Shown here: positions 50,855-63,817 of the stretch, piece after piece
How the letters are laid out: the number at the start of each line of letters is the position of its first letter
Numbering within the stretch: position 1 is the stretch's first letter
Assembly: GCA_022885665.1 (NCBI GenBank)
Contig: JAGQDJ010000083.1
Span: 250,373 to 314,372 of the forward strand
Length of the DNA stretch: 64,000 nt
Direction: 5' to 3'
Origin: Triops longicaudatus
Lineage: Eukaryota; Arthropoda; Branchiopoda; Notostraca; Triopsidae
Program-made: the position numbers and the translations under genes
The notes under the pieces: model-generated
What the model saw: only the letters and a program-made list of their open reading frames with translations
The model's database searches: none
What the model was told of the DNA's origin: nothing

Positions 50855-53800
50855 TTAAGAGACACAGCGTTCTTTCTGCTTTTTGACAAACTCCTGAGCT
50901 TGCTTGTCCCACGTCCTGGTTTCCAAGACCGACAAGATGGGATGATCTAGATTATGTAAAGAAAATACACTTCATCTTATGTACGCTGCGGTGGTTTTCA
51001 ATCTTAATACTTTTTTGTTTTTGGTGCATCAATATAAGATCAACTGGCTTCAGACCGTGGAAATTATCGGCACTCGCGTTCCCGGCGACCCCGGGAATAG
51101 AGTTGAGAGAAAGGAACGCTTCACCCGCAAAGTCGTTGGCCGTGAGCACATCGTAGTCCATTACCGTGAATAAAATCATAGCTCCTTCTGCACGACACTG
51201 CTCTAAAGTTACGGGGCTGGAAAGTACGTACACACGTTAGCTGAAATTGTTTTCACATTAGATAAGAGCCAACTTACAACTCGAAACATTCGTCAAAGAG
51301 CGGGTTCAGCGTTTTTTTCTGCACTGTTGTTTGTTGTCCATTGCAGTGTGCAAAAATGCGTCTCGGCAAAAGTTCGACGGTGACAAAAGGATCACTGAAA
51401 CCTAAGACGATAGCCGGATAAGCAACCATAGCAACCTTTAGTCAATTGCTCAGCCCGATAAAAGGGAGAAAATAATACCGTTAGGATCAAGCGGAATGAC
51501 GTCTCGTGCGCTAAGAACTTCCACACAAAGGCTATCGTGGTTGAAATAGCAGCGAACACTCAAAACTCCGAATTCCACCATTTCTATACGTTGTTGATCC
51601 TCTAAACGCTCCATGTAATAGAGACGGATAAGCTGTTCAGTGGTCGTCTTATGGAAAGCAATCATTTCTGAGACGCGCGCGTACGTCACCGTTCGCAGGC
51701 TTTCCAACGGTAAGCCTCTACCGTCCGCGTGAAGGTAATCCAATAAAATTTCCAGAGATTTATGCAGCCGTTCGTAAAAAATATTCAGTTTCTCCTGAAA
51801 TTCACGTTCAAATCACGTTACTGAAAAGTTTGACTGGCATTATTGTAAAAAGCTCCTTACGCTCGTCGAAGTTTCTGCTTGTGCCCAAAGCTCCAGTATA
51901 ATAACTTCCCAGAGCGCTAAAAGCGCCTTGTGAAATGCAGCCCGTAACAAATTGGTATGGAGTGCTGTCAAATGGAGGTCTAGCGTGTTCAATAAAGGAG
52001 AAATAGCTTCTTCGGCCGGCAACGTATCCGGTGACCAGGCCAAGTGGAATACGGACTTTTTCAACTCCGGTCGCACCTGTATTTTTCCCGAACACACGGA
52101 GAGCATAAAAGCAACTTGAACAAAACAAGTACGCTCCGTAGTCAGTACCTTCTGAGTAATTTGCCCCAGAATTCTCAGGGTTTTCGCGTCACACTCGCGT
52201 AAAGATCCTTCCAACAAGGAGAGTAAAGCTTGCCTGGCCCCCGTGTCGTAAGTAATTCCCACAGTACCAACCGATGGTGAGCTGCGTGACATGTTACTAA
52301 CACTGTCAACACGGAAACAAACCCATAAGCGTAAAACAAGGAACAAAAGAGAATGCAACCAAAAACAATAAAAATAGCGATAAATAATAAACTGAAATTA
52401 ATCAACAAAAAATAAATACGCGTAAACAGAATACATATAAATAGATGAAACGGAAATACTATAGATTTAAATGCAAAAAATAAAATAAAATAAAATAAAT
52501 ATAATAATAATAAATAAATAAATGCGAAAGGCTACGCTGGTTCTCAATGACCAGAAGATAAGTATAAGAAACACACCTGAGTTTGCGCATATCTGTCCCC
52601 AAACTCGCGTACGAGCTCGAGTTCATCGGATAACCATTCACGGTCATTTCGACAACGGCAAGAACTTGCTCGAGTTGTAAGTCTTCGGGCAATGTCTCCA
52701 GGGCATGTCGGACATGTTCCAGATTATTCAGAGCCATGAAAACCTTTTTATTATTGTTTCAAGATACCAAACCCCGGTTAGTCAGTTATCATTTCGTGTC
52801 AATGCCAATTTCTGTCATACTTCTTCTGAAAACGGTGTCAATTTCCCTTCATCGTAGAATCCTGTTTGCTGTAAACGCGCATGAACGCTTTCAGCGTATT
52901 GACTAGCTCCTACTGCAATGATCTCCACTATTTTGTACAACAAAGGATACGCCGTGAAAGGATCTGGCCAAGCTAATTGCTTCCAAAACTCTCGCACCTA
53001 TAAGAAAACAACGCCCCAATTAGCGCTGTCCTTTCCCGTTTTTCTGGCTCCACATCGCTCTTTCAGGAAGACACATCTTATTTCTTTGCAACTGGATCAC
53101 TCTATTATCTTTAGTCTACTTTTTGTGCCTCTGTGCGCAAAAATTAAAAAAAATTCTTAAGATAAACAAGAAAGATTTTTTAAGTAAGTGTTCGATAACT
53201 TAAAACGATTTGAAAAAACAGTTTCTATTCATTACTTGGTAAAAGCATGACGTTGTGTCTATCGCTGAAGTTGTCATTTTCATGTAAGGCTCCACGTTTG
53301 TCATGGAGTCTAATTCCAGCGCTTTTTGGATACGGTAATAGGCCTAAACAGAACTGCATATAAGTTTTCAGAAAAATCAATGAGAAGAATCAACGAACTC
53401 ATTACCTTGTTGTAGGCAACCGCCAGCCAACGGTTGACAGCCAAGGTAAACCATTCGTGGTACTGCGCTGGCTGTAACGAACGTCGATCTTCGACAGGAA
53501 CATGGTCCTGAAATCTGATTACATGCATGAAAACTTAGTTATTTTGCCTCCGCTTGTTGGCCAGACGGCTATATACAACGAATGATTGCTTACTTCAACA
53601 AATCCTGAAGAGCGACATATAACTCAAAAATGGGGGTTCCTATCGTCACCCCTTTAGTATCTCCATCATCGGCCGTGTCCTCTAAAGCCAGGTTGCGACA
53701 CAGTTCTTCAATGCGCGGGCCAAAATCTTGCCCAATCTTCATGGAAGGAAAAGGATGCATAAAAGGTTGCTCTTTAAGGGTGGCATTTCTTTATGAGATA

Positions 53801-56800
53801 AAATTACCATTTTATCAATTTGTTTGTACACAATCAGAAAATATGGTACACCAGCAATCCTATTGAAACAGAACATTGATACATCATTAATTGGTTTTAT
53901 ATTATTCTATGGGGTTTCTAAAATGTATGAGTTTACTTTTGGAAAAGTGGGTCGTAGGTTTGTAAAGCCCACTGAAAGTCTACACAAAGTGCATTTGTAA
54001 GGTGGATCAATCCCTGCATCAACGTATCTCGGGACTGAGCGAGTGTCAAAGTACTTATTATAGGCAATTCAGTCCATCTGAAAAATAAGTTAATAAATAA
54101 TCGAAACGTGACAATGGTGAACTACTTAAACTAGCATATATGTCTAGCTTTCCGAATGGCACGATAAATTGCGTAGTAAATTTCGCGAATTCCGTCACGG
54201 CTGCGACGGTGTATCAAGAAAGAGCCACGCAATAATCTCGTAAACAATTATCCACGTCTTAAAATAAGGCTTAAAACAATGTCGAGACGAACTGCTCTTG
54301 CAAGTTACTACTTTGATTTGGACACTTTTTAATGAAACAACCTTGCTTGCATTGTAATGTCATTTTTTAAGTTTTGAGACGAAATGACTAGTTCAGGACA
54401 AACAATGCAGCTATTTACAACAAGTTTCTTTACTTTGTAGTAAGTACGTAAACTTACTGTAGTAAGTAAACTTACTACAAAGTTTGAATTTACTAGGAGA
54501 TAATGTGGCCTTTATGAAAGTTGGAAATTTACTTGTGAAATTGTTCGCTGTACCACTCCAACGTCCCTTTCCGTACTGTAGTAATAATCTCTCCCCGGAT
54601 TTCTTTGTTAAAAGGGCAACATTTCCAAAAAGCTTTCATGTTGGATAAGTAAACTAAACACCTGGAAGAAAAGAGTACATAAGAATAAAAGGTTACACAA
54701 AGCATTGTTTACTTAAGCAAATGCTCCAGTCTGCCGACGGTGCTTTTGTTGCTGGGCGAAAAGATTTGTCGAACCTTGCGCAGTAAAGTTAGCGAATGCT
54801 CCACGAACATATTAAACGATTCGGCTAAAGCCGCTTCCTACGAAATTGCGACGAATGAAAATTTATACGATTGAAAATTCTCCTCACCTCGTCACGGGAA
54901 AGGGATTCCGTCGACCACTTGGCATCCAAATCTTGTAACAGCGAATGCAGAAGGCTATAGTGCAGCGGCTGAGACAACAATTTGCGAGCGTAAGCTATCC
55001 AGCGCACGACCGCAGATTGTAAGATCGTGACGTCGCCTTGAATGGCATGCTGATGAAGAATGGTCTGTCCTAATGGTGGCAAGTCACCGGCCCAATGGGA
55101 TGCACCGCCCTATAATTACAGAAATAATGATGATGTTAATCATTTTAATTACAGCTACACTAGGCCATCCATTCTAATACAATCATTAAAATTTGGGCAG
55201 TTTAGATTTACTGTTAACACTTCCTTCCACACGATACGTCTAGAAGCTGGTTTTCGTAGGGAATAAAATCAGCAGGCAGTATCTGCCGTGTAATAACTTA
55301 TCAATTGTCTGCTCCGGGACCGGGAATACAAATGACCCTTAGCTACGCCTCTACATCGGCAAGTTATCAATAACTTCATACATTGCAGGATCGTAAATTC
55401 CGACGTGCAATTTTTTTTCCCCAGATGGAACGATTTTTCGCAGTTCTTTTGACGGCCACCGCTATAAGAGCAGGTGTAGGTAACTCCTGCAGCACGGATA
55501 CCACTAATGGTGGTCTCCAGGTACGAAAACTAGTTTACGGAAACTGTGCATATCTGAACACGTCATTAATCCCTTGCTTTTCGCGACAGACTCGTCGTGC
55601 GACCGAATATCGAACACCCAGAAGTATCCGAAAACCCCTTAAGTTGGTGCAACTGAAACTTTTAAGACGCCAAACTTCCCAAAACGACTGTAAGAACGCT
55701 CCGAAGTTGGGAGTCGCGATCCTGAAAACGCTAGCTTCGATGTACCAGTAAGAGCTTTCAACTTACAGTAATACAAATACGCAAAAGTACAGCTTAAGAA
55801 GCGTTCACCTTTTGCCGCGCTAACTCATAGTCGATGAAGATACTGTACAGTTGTTCCTGCTGCTTCAACTCGGTCCAGTTGTCCTCTTCAGAAGTTCCAA
55901 AGTCCTCCCGCGTGGATAAAAACAGCTTGAGACGAATGCGACCCTGAATGGTGGAGCGTTGCGATCTGCCCTCCAGTTTGTACCAACATTCCATCCCGGT
56001 CGACGGAATATCCTAGGAACAAAGTAGGAAACAAAGCATCGAGAGATAAATGTCACAACAGATTGACAATTACGCATGAGTAGTCAATGGCAGGATACTG
56101 ATTTTGTTTTCATGGACAATAAATACAAACTGACCGGTCAGAGGGGCCTCATTAGATTTGTTGCTCAACCAAGGGTTCTTAGAAAACCTTGGCAACGTTC
56201 GCAAGTGTCATTCTCCTCTAAACATGTATGTGCATACATCCGGAAGATAACGTCGCAAAGATACAACATGAAGTAAGCATACAATACCTGAGGAAGTTGT
56301 CAACAGAGACGGAAGATCTTTGTTGAGTTGTTACTGCTTGTTACGGGAACTGCGATGAAAATACAAAGAGCTTCACAGGCATTTTACTTACGTAAAAAGC
56401 TCGGGAAAGTCTGGAGGTTTTCATCAAGGATAGTTTTCATTCTTCACGAAGTTCTGATGGTTTAATTTTCATGCCATTCTCTTGACATGTTTCTTTTTCG
56501 CCAATGAAGACAAAAGAGTAATTTCCGTGTAGTGTTTCAGAAAACTTCCGAAAAGTGTCTTATTTTTGGCATCTTCATTTCTACGTAGACAGCGAATTCC
56601 CCGTGCAACTGGCGGATATTATTACGAAAAGATCTATACTGAAAGTTGGGCAGGTGTGTGTTCGCACCACTGACATGCAAATTTCATGTTAGCCTCGGAA
56701 TTGAGAGGGAGGGGGATACTCTTACGAGCAAGCGGCTCATGCCCTCACAATGTTAATAAAGGCTACTTACATTCGCAAGACTACAGATGATATGGTACTA

Positions 56801-58864
56801 TGCTTAGATGAGATGCTACGTAACCTGCATCTCGTTTAATATGGGAGAATATTTGCGAACTGTCCCTGCTCGCTCTGCTGTTCCACGCAAGCATAATATC
56901 AAAAGGACTCATGCATTAGTGCGTTCACGTACTTGAATAGGAATGTTGACACAACCGAGAAAATCGTCTTGGTTTCCGGACCTGGCTGACTGGGCAATCT
57001 GCTTAAAGAAACGTCCCAAACCTTTGACGCCGCGAACTTCATTGAGTTTGCTGACCGCATCTAATACGCTATACTCGTCGTCGTGGTCCCTGCAAAGATA
57101 TGAAACGCGAACTTTGTTGAAAAGGAAAAGCAAGTAATTTTGCAAACAGAAAGAAACTACAATTGTGACAAGGCATGCACGAAAACCCCTGAAAACCCAT
57201 ATCCTAATCCAAGTAAAACCCATCCCCTAGTTGAAATATTACATTTAATTTGCATATTGTGCATACCGCGTGCATTACAGAAAAAAATGCTGTAAAAAGA
57301 GGACACAACCGTCCGTCACGGTAACTGACAGGACAAAAACAGCGCCCAGACGCTTTCTCGTAACACATTCGCTGGTGTGCTTTTCAAGCCAAATACGGGT
57401 ACCGGTATAAACAAATAGATTGAATTGTAAATAAATATGCATATATAATCATAAATTTGCTTAGGTTATGTGTAAAAGTTTATCTCCCCCGGAGAATTGA
57501 AGCCTTGGTACATTTACGGATATGAACGATTTCGAGGCCCATAAATACATCCTCTAGAGTAAAGTAAACCTTGAAATCATGGCCCCTTTATCACTTCCTA
57601 AAGGATCACACGACAGTTTTTTCCCCTTTTTCTTCTACATCATCTGCATTTTTAACATGCCATGTCACCTAGCGTGCTGCGCTGCTTGACACCCATTTCT
57701 TAAAACGCCCGAAGGCGTCACGTGAGAATGCTAGAAATCACATTCCCGCGGTTATTGCTGCAGTTTTTTCTTCCGTTATAATAGAAACGTTAAAGATAAA
57801 AAAAAAGAACATTTCGTTCTTACCAAATATCCAAATGCAGGATATCTGAAGTAACGTCATCAATGTCACTACGACGGAAAAAACGAAAGAAAATTTATAT
57901 AAGTGACAAAGTTGAGGCTGGAAGGTCAGTAAAAACTTACAAACGAAACTTCTCGACCCATTTCGGATTCAGTGTCTGGGGTTTCACTGATGTAGCGCGA
58001 ATGAACTTGGCAGGGAGGGCTGAATTTAAACTGTCCCTTTGCTCTCTATCCTTTCGGTTATGCGTTGGCTCTTTGCGCTTGAAGCTCAGTCGGAAACTTG
58101 AGTATGAACAAAACTCGGTTAAATTGATAACAAGTGAGGCGAAAAGCAATTGGAAAGACGCGGATACCTGTGGTGCTTCTTTAGTTTCTCGAGTTGGGGG
58201 ACCGAGACCAAAGACCCGCGACGTTCACTTGTAAGCGTTGGCCGATCTTCAGTGACAAGAAATGTATCATCATCAGACTTCTGGGTGGAACTTCCCCCAC
58301 ACGGCAGCGGTGACTCTGGGGGCGTTTCACGGCTTGATGTCGAAAGACAAGGTGTCGTGGAAGTTGTCGCATTGCCTGGCTGGATTCCCAGCATGCAATA
58401 AGGATCACTGTAGCCTATACGAAATAACAACACCCGTTAGTGATCAATATTTCTTTCTTGACAATTCCTCAATTTCCTTCCTATCTCAAACGAGAACAGC
58501 TCGCACTACTGGCGTGACCTTAAAGATACGAGCCGAATCGTGCCACCGAGCTACCCTGAGGTTTTACTTGACTCGTAGTCTTATCAATGTAATCTCCTGT
58601 ATAGTCTAGTATCCTGCATCGATTCTTATTAGTTTTCCTTTTTGGTTTAAATTGGAGTTACGAACGTACAAAAGGTTCACTCCAGATTTTACGTTTCTTT
58701 TCTTTGTGAGATGGTGCAACCAACACATTAGGCTAGATTGCAATCGGGAAAATAGCAAAAATCACCCCAAAACCCTCACAAAAAGATGTATACATACCGT
58801 TGGGATCCTTGGCTTCCAAACCTTCGGCTTCTATTACAACCACGTTCAATACGACAATAGGTGG
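50855..58864 (-). CDS. BAIAP3: BAI1-associated protein 3 / Unc13-4 family protein, 22 exons, extreme 5' end uncertain
   Basis: Munc13-family vesicle-priming/trafficking protein; vertebrate BAIAP3 acts in dense-core vesicle and endosome-to-TGN traffic. Exons: 58864-58798, 58414-58168, 58030-57941, 57868-57824, 57089-56933, 56012-55809, 55109-54888, 54837-54713, 54661-54533, 54077-53937, 53859-53808, 53736-53594, 53514-53406, 53343-53236, 52997-52821, 52743-52577, 52302-52149, 52076-51861, 51794-51479, 51401-51278, 51216-51011, 50946-50855. The sum is 3,291 nt, exactly 1,096 codons plus TAA. C2A covers about residues 1-225, with Ca-binding loops DPNGYSDPYC and LDIWDHDD and a Ser/Thr-rich insert of about 70 residues. 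The MUN/MHD region spans roughly 270-910 (HWAGDLPPLGQTILHQHA, EWFTLAVNRWLAVAYNK, LNNLEHVRHALETL, FHLAWSPDTLPAEEAISPLL, GRGLPLESLRTV). C2B follows with PLDPNG|FSDPFVTVEL and FTVMDYDVLTANDFAGEAFL. The tail is HPILSVLETRTWDKQAQEFV. The vertebrate protein (about 1,187 residues) has roughly 100 more residues N-terminal to C2A, which I could not place. Confidence 0.92.
52077..52148 (-). other. 72-nt in-frame intron without stops in BAIAP3
   Basis: The sequence from the donor AAG|gtactg (52148) to the acceptor atacag| (52077) is 72 nt long, open in the coding frame and a multiple of three. Comparison with the vertebrate LTSKMVGDIRKYVQH region shows that ITQK|VRPELKKSVFHLAW is the expected join, so I treat it as intron. 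Retention would insert 24 residues. Confidence 0.72.
54432..54483. repeat. Nested palindromes in a BAIAP3 intron
   Basis: Arms ACTTTGTAGTAAGT (54432-54445) and its exact reverse complement (54470-54483) enclose a second, shorter palindrome of ACTTACT and AGTAAGT within the 24-nt spacer. It lies in the intron between exons 54661-54533 and 54077-53937. Confidence 0.85.
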
Positions 58865-59417
58865 CTATGGAGCAAAGAAAAACAAATCGATAGTCAGACA
58901 AGCTATTAATTCAGTATCCCCGATTGGCAGCATATGGACAACATTAAGGGACTATTTTCTGACCTGGGTCGTGACATATCTCGATACACTTTTTACTTGC
59001 CACTCACCTAGACCATTCCCCTTTTATTGAAAACAGAGTATGTGCTGTTCGTAAGTACGTGATCTACCTGCACGACGGGCAGAAGAGGTCAAAATTGCAT
59101 TGCTTTCTAATTTCGGACAGTTTCTCGCACGTTCCTCTCATCTCGATAGAAATGCATAGCCTGTAGTGAACTCTGGGAATCAATAACTAGACACAATAGA
59201 GTGCACACTATTTGCAGACAACGAAGGCTGGTAAAAGTCTGTTGAAAATTGAGATTAAAAGCGGAACTTATTTCACTAAAGAGAATTTATATCAAAGCAT
59301 CGTCAAATAAGTTAACATTATGAAAGATAACAATTCGAAAATACGTAGAGGAGGGTAGGGACAAAAGTAACGGTACGCGAAAGTAACAAATGCCATAACA
59401 TTTGAACGAGAGGTTAC

Positions 59418-59441
59418 CTGTGGCTGTAAAAGATCAGTCAT
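59418..59441 (-). CDS. BAIAP3: Candidate first coding exon of BAIAP3 (MTDLLQPQ)
   Basis: An ATG at 59441-59439 opens eight codons, MTDLLQPQ, ending at a CAG|gtaacc donor. This phase-0 junction would join directly to the PPIVVLNVVV start of the C2A exon at 58864 and give a protein of 1,104 residues. The fit in phase is good, but such a short exon could match by chance, and a longer N-terminus as in vertebrates may lie elsewhere. Confidence 0.25.
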
Positions 59442-62400
59442 GTCACATACCGTTAATTAGCACTACGCAAAGTTTCATGTGGAATGACTGAGAATTAATC
59501 GAGATATTTAATAATGTCTGTTTTTCCTACTTTTTTTAGAAAAAGAAATCGGTGATGTTTTTTTCGCCCGTTGCCTTCATTATACATGATCAAACATTCC
59601 TACAAAATATTTTTTGAGCTCACCGAATGCAACTGAACAGTATGTGAAAAGCTCTGAAGGAAGATATTGCTTTCGAACAAAAATCTACAGGAGAACCATT
59701 ACTTTTTTCTGCCTTTCACACACCGATATTCTTACATTCGCTGGAGCTGTTGTTCAAGAGCGAGAATCGAAATAACATGAAACGGAATGATTTTCAGTGT
59801 AAGCATATCGGGCTTTCAATACATCGAAACCTTATATGCATTACCAAAATTAAAGAACCACAAGTACACCTGCTAGCTTTTCATGAAGGCTGAAACTGCT
59901 ATGATGGAAACGACAATCTGAAATGCAAATAATGAGATCATAAGGAGCGAAGAATGTCTGATTTCGAAATATTTTATTTTTTCTATTATGTTAATTTTTT
60001 GCGTGTCTGGCGACATTGGGTGACTGTGACGCGAAACGTGCATTCACTGATTACGTTTTCACGTGTGATTACAAGCTAATAGAGAGTAAAACCGTCAAAC
60101 ATGAGTATCACTCGTCATACGAGCACGTCATTACGCCTTCCGGGATATCTTAAGCCGCACGCCATTTTTCTTGCCTCTCGCTTTTTTTTCGCGTGAGGGA
60201 ACGTGGTGAACTTTTCGAGTAGACAATCGATGACGAACAATTCTGAAGAACTTGAGTTTATCGTTGTGTATTAGTAGTCCTTTATGAAGTAAACTGCAGG
60301 GGTGCTTATATTAAAGGTCAGTCTCATATTTCGTGCTTTTAATTTTCCTTAACGAGGTGTACTACCGTAGCGCTTCACAGACAACAACTAATTTTCTCAC
60401 TTTCCTCGTTAAAGAAATGTACCAGCTTCCCTTTACACGTGTTATTTTTTTGTAGCAAAGACCGAAACAAGGAGCACTCTGACGAAACCTACATTGAGCA
60501 AGACTTCAAAAGACGTTTTCAGTGGGCTTTGAAAGTATTAAAAAAACATAAATTTGGCCAGTTTCGTGCAACAGACATTTCGTACACGCGATCCTTTTCC
60601 GTAATTTTAATTGGATAAAATTGAACCCACCAAGTCGCCTGCACCATTTCCCGGTTTTTGCTATTTCTGTTTTGTCGCTTCACTATTTGATAGGCTACGA
60701 CACACACGTAACCATCGGGTAGCTTCGCTAACATTGTCCTATAACTGTTTCTGTGTGGTAATCGCAAGTATTCTTTCCAGGGCTTACATAATCTATGTAC
60801 TTTTTACGACAATTTTGGCCATTTATCTTCCTGGTTCGTTGTGTGATTATATAGAGGAATCCATCATAAGCGTAGAAAATTCGTGCTCTAATTTGAATGT
60901 AAGCGATTAGTAATTGTGACAAAAACCCGTACACAAAAAGCACATTATTTTTTGATTACGCCGAGGGCTTAAGAACTATTATCTTCGAATACAAATCTGT
61001 AACAAATTATATCTCCGATTTCCACAGGTACAGCAAGGGTGCAAATCTAACACCACTCATTATCGGAAACTCGGAGGGATAATAATTAAGAACAAAGGTA
61101 GAATGACCATTACGCAGTAATAAGTGCCGTCGTTACACGCGTTATTTTTCGTTCACAGATTTAAATAAACTTGAGCCCAAGGAACTCAAAAGAATTAAGG
61201 ACTTATAAAGTACACTAGGAAATATTAATAAAATAATTTTTGACTTTTGCTAAAGAAAGACGCGAAAATAAATAATCAAGTCCTTGAAAATTCGCTGGAC
61301 ACCCATTTCCGCCGTGCTCTGTAAAATTCAGTGCCTGATTTTTCCGGTATCACAAATACTAGTGCAGTGAACCTCAAAAATGTTGCGAACATAAGAACCT
61401 GTACCATTTAACTTACGGGGTTGTATTGTAATGTACAGTACATGTCAAAGAAACGAGTTGAGGGAAAAGCCCTATTCAAGACACATGAAAAATGGGTGAA
61501 AGCCTGGACAACGCGCAAATGTTGTCCAATGTACATATATAACACAAACAATGACATTGTGAATACTTTTGTATATACAAAGTTCCAGCAATAGTCCTTA
61601 GCTGGTAAAGTCAAAAATAAAATGAAAGTGGATATTCCCATGGCGGGATAACTTTGACTTTTAAGTACGCGTAAAAGTATCGGCAAAGGGTGTCTCTCAC
61701 GCAAGTACTGCTACTTTAGACTACACAACGTTACTTCTCTCGTTTCTTAAAACGGCCTGTATATCATAGCGTTGCTGGCACGTTCTATCGCTGGCATAGC
61801 AACACAACTCATTAGTGACAGTGTTACGAATACCGCACCGGAAGATAAATGCGCGTTTATCTTATATCGTATTCTTGTACCTATTATTTCACAACAAGCT
61901 GGCTGGTGGCGAGGGCTGAAATAATCTTTTATGATAATTAAATTTATGAATTTTATTTTCGATTATTCTATTTCTTTTCTGGTTTTCATTGATTTTCTTG
62001 TTATTATGTCAATATCAATATTATGTCAATACGCTTGAAAGGAAATATCGGATCCATTGACCGGTCAGTCTGAGTGCGCCGCAGAATGGAAATTTTCTTC
62101 GTGCGAAAGCGAACAAGCAGTATGCTCCGTGTTTCTCTAGGCTTACCTTTCGGCTACAGAATTTAGCCTACTCACATTAGTCAAGAGACTAAAAGCGATC
62201 AAAAAACGATCAGAATGATAAGGCTTGGCAGTAAATCTATCCAATTAAGCCCATAATTAATGATCCTTCGAAGAAATAACGCCCCAAAATTTAACAAAAT
62301 TTTCAGAGAAACTGAGAAGTATGAATATCTAATGCCTTTAAAACTGAATTTTCTCTTAAATTATCCGAAAATTGCTGCTATGAAATCGATCCTCACTACG

Positions 62401-63817
62401 CGTTAATAGCGCGCGCTGTTACACCTTCGAACCTTGTGACGTTAGCGTAGAAATTTACCTTCGTACTACATGACAAAAATATCGACTGGGAACCTCAGTG
62501 TCAGAGGCAACGTGCGCCTCGCCTACTCGACAACACACAGAAACCCGAGAATATCGAAAGAGCCCGGTAAGTTGATAATACTGAAATATTCCTTTTCGGG
62601 GTGAAACCTGCTGCCTTTTCTCAAGAAAATTGCATTAAACTGCCAGTTATAAAATGGCATAGTACTAAGGCTTCTTCTTCTTCTTGGGGTGGGGCCTGCC
62701 CTGTTTCGGGGTTCATCATTCATGCATAAATCTATAAACTTCCCCGTATGCTGTGCTGGCTACCTTTAAATCCACGTTTTCTCCGGGTAAATTCATATCA
62801 AGGCTCCTTGCTGCCCTAACCGAAGACAATACTTGGCGTAGACTTCATTCTTTCTCGTCTTCCGTCGCGCCCAATGTTCACTCTCGCCCAAGTTTCTTTT
62901 ATCCCCATGCATCGACCGTTATATACCCTGAGAGTCAGATGAAGTACCACGTAAAACAAAAGACAAAGAAAATCAACTTCACCGCTTCCACATTTTAGGT
63001 ACCACTATCGACCTATTTACTTTTCACTTCGAACACGCCTTTGCGCCGTGTGCTGTTTCGATTAAAAGCAATAGTTCTTAACTTTTTTAGGCCACTATCA
63101 CCTATGACGACGGCTCAGTGTTCTTTCGTAATCTTAATTCAATAGTATATGGTGAATAAATTAATACAAACTCAACCTTACACGCACCATTGGGGACCCC
63201 TTCACGGAAAACTAATGACTCCTGCGCCCACCCTTCAGGTGGGAAGAGTCAGAAATACTCGACGCTAATTCTGTAAAGCGAGATCGAAAGTCCGCATAGC
63301 TTGCGTAAGTTTTCGTTACTGGAGCTTTTCTTCGCCATTTATAGCGCGAGTAGGCTTCTACCAAACAGCGTTGACCCTCATCTTTCTGGTGTATTAAGAC
63401 CATTAACCTTTTCTGTGTTTTGGTCGAACTCCTTGACCATCACGTATTCTCAAGTTCATGAACGCGTTACTCAATAATAAAATGCAAAAACGTATTCCAT
63501 CATCTCCCTCCTAATTCACTACTCAAGGCTTTTGTTTTTTCTTAGAGAAATTGATTTAAAATCTTTGAAGAAAAGCTCAAGCAAAAAAAGGAAGAAAAAA
63601 CTTTCAAGGTGGATAATATTGATCTAAAATTGCTTTTTCGGCAGAAACTATTCTTTAAATTAAAAAAAAATCTTTTTATGTAATTCAGACACAGAAAAAG
63701 TAATCCAGACCGTTAACAGACGCTATTCGCAAATATTTCAGAGAGTTAAACATTGTCATTTTAATTTGTCTTTAATTTTATCTCGAGCGAGTACACGGAA
63801 GACTATGAGATTTTCAG
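59442..63817. other. Noncoding interval upstream of BAIAP3
   Basis: AT-rich sequence with only short open frames on either strand. I see no recognisable protein, no RNA gene and no clear exon apart from those listed separately. It probably contains the BAIAP3 promoter and, in its distal part, the beginning of the gene whose exon ends the window. One 63-codon minus-strand frame (63403-63212) looks protein-like in composition but matches nothing I know. Confidence 0.5.
63091..63110 (+). other. Strong acceptor-like site followed by a short open frame
   Basis: A polypyrimidine run ending CTTTTTTAG at 63090 is followed by codons reading ATITYDDGSVFFRNL before a stop about 20 codons later. It could be a small exon of the plus-strand gene at the window end, but I cannot match its phase to the exon at 63818, so this is tentative. 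Confidence 0.15.

Noticed and set aside
59070..59162. Possible minus-strand exon reading ...EKLSEIRKQCNFDLFC... between a good acceptor and a CAG|gtagat donor
   Set aside because: Its end phase does not match the phase-0 start of the next BAIAP3 exon and it shows no similarity to the family N-terminus.
62746..63205. Possible plus-strand LTR ending near ACCATTGGGGACCCC with a TATATA motif at about 62920
   Set aside because: The primer-binding-like string is suggestive, but no paired LTR, clear boundaries or gag frame could be found.
63212..63403. 63-codon minus-strand frame beginning MVLIHQKDEGQRCLVEAY
   Set aside because: Composition looks protein-like, but there is no recognisable family, the downstream donor is weak and it does not match the BAIAP3 N-terminus.
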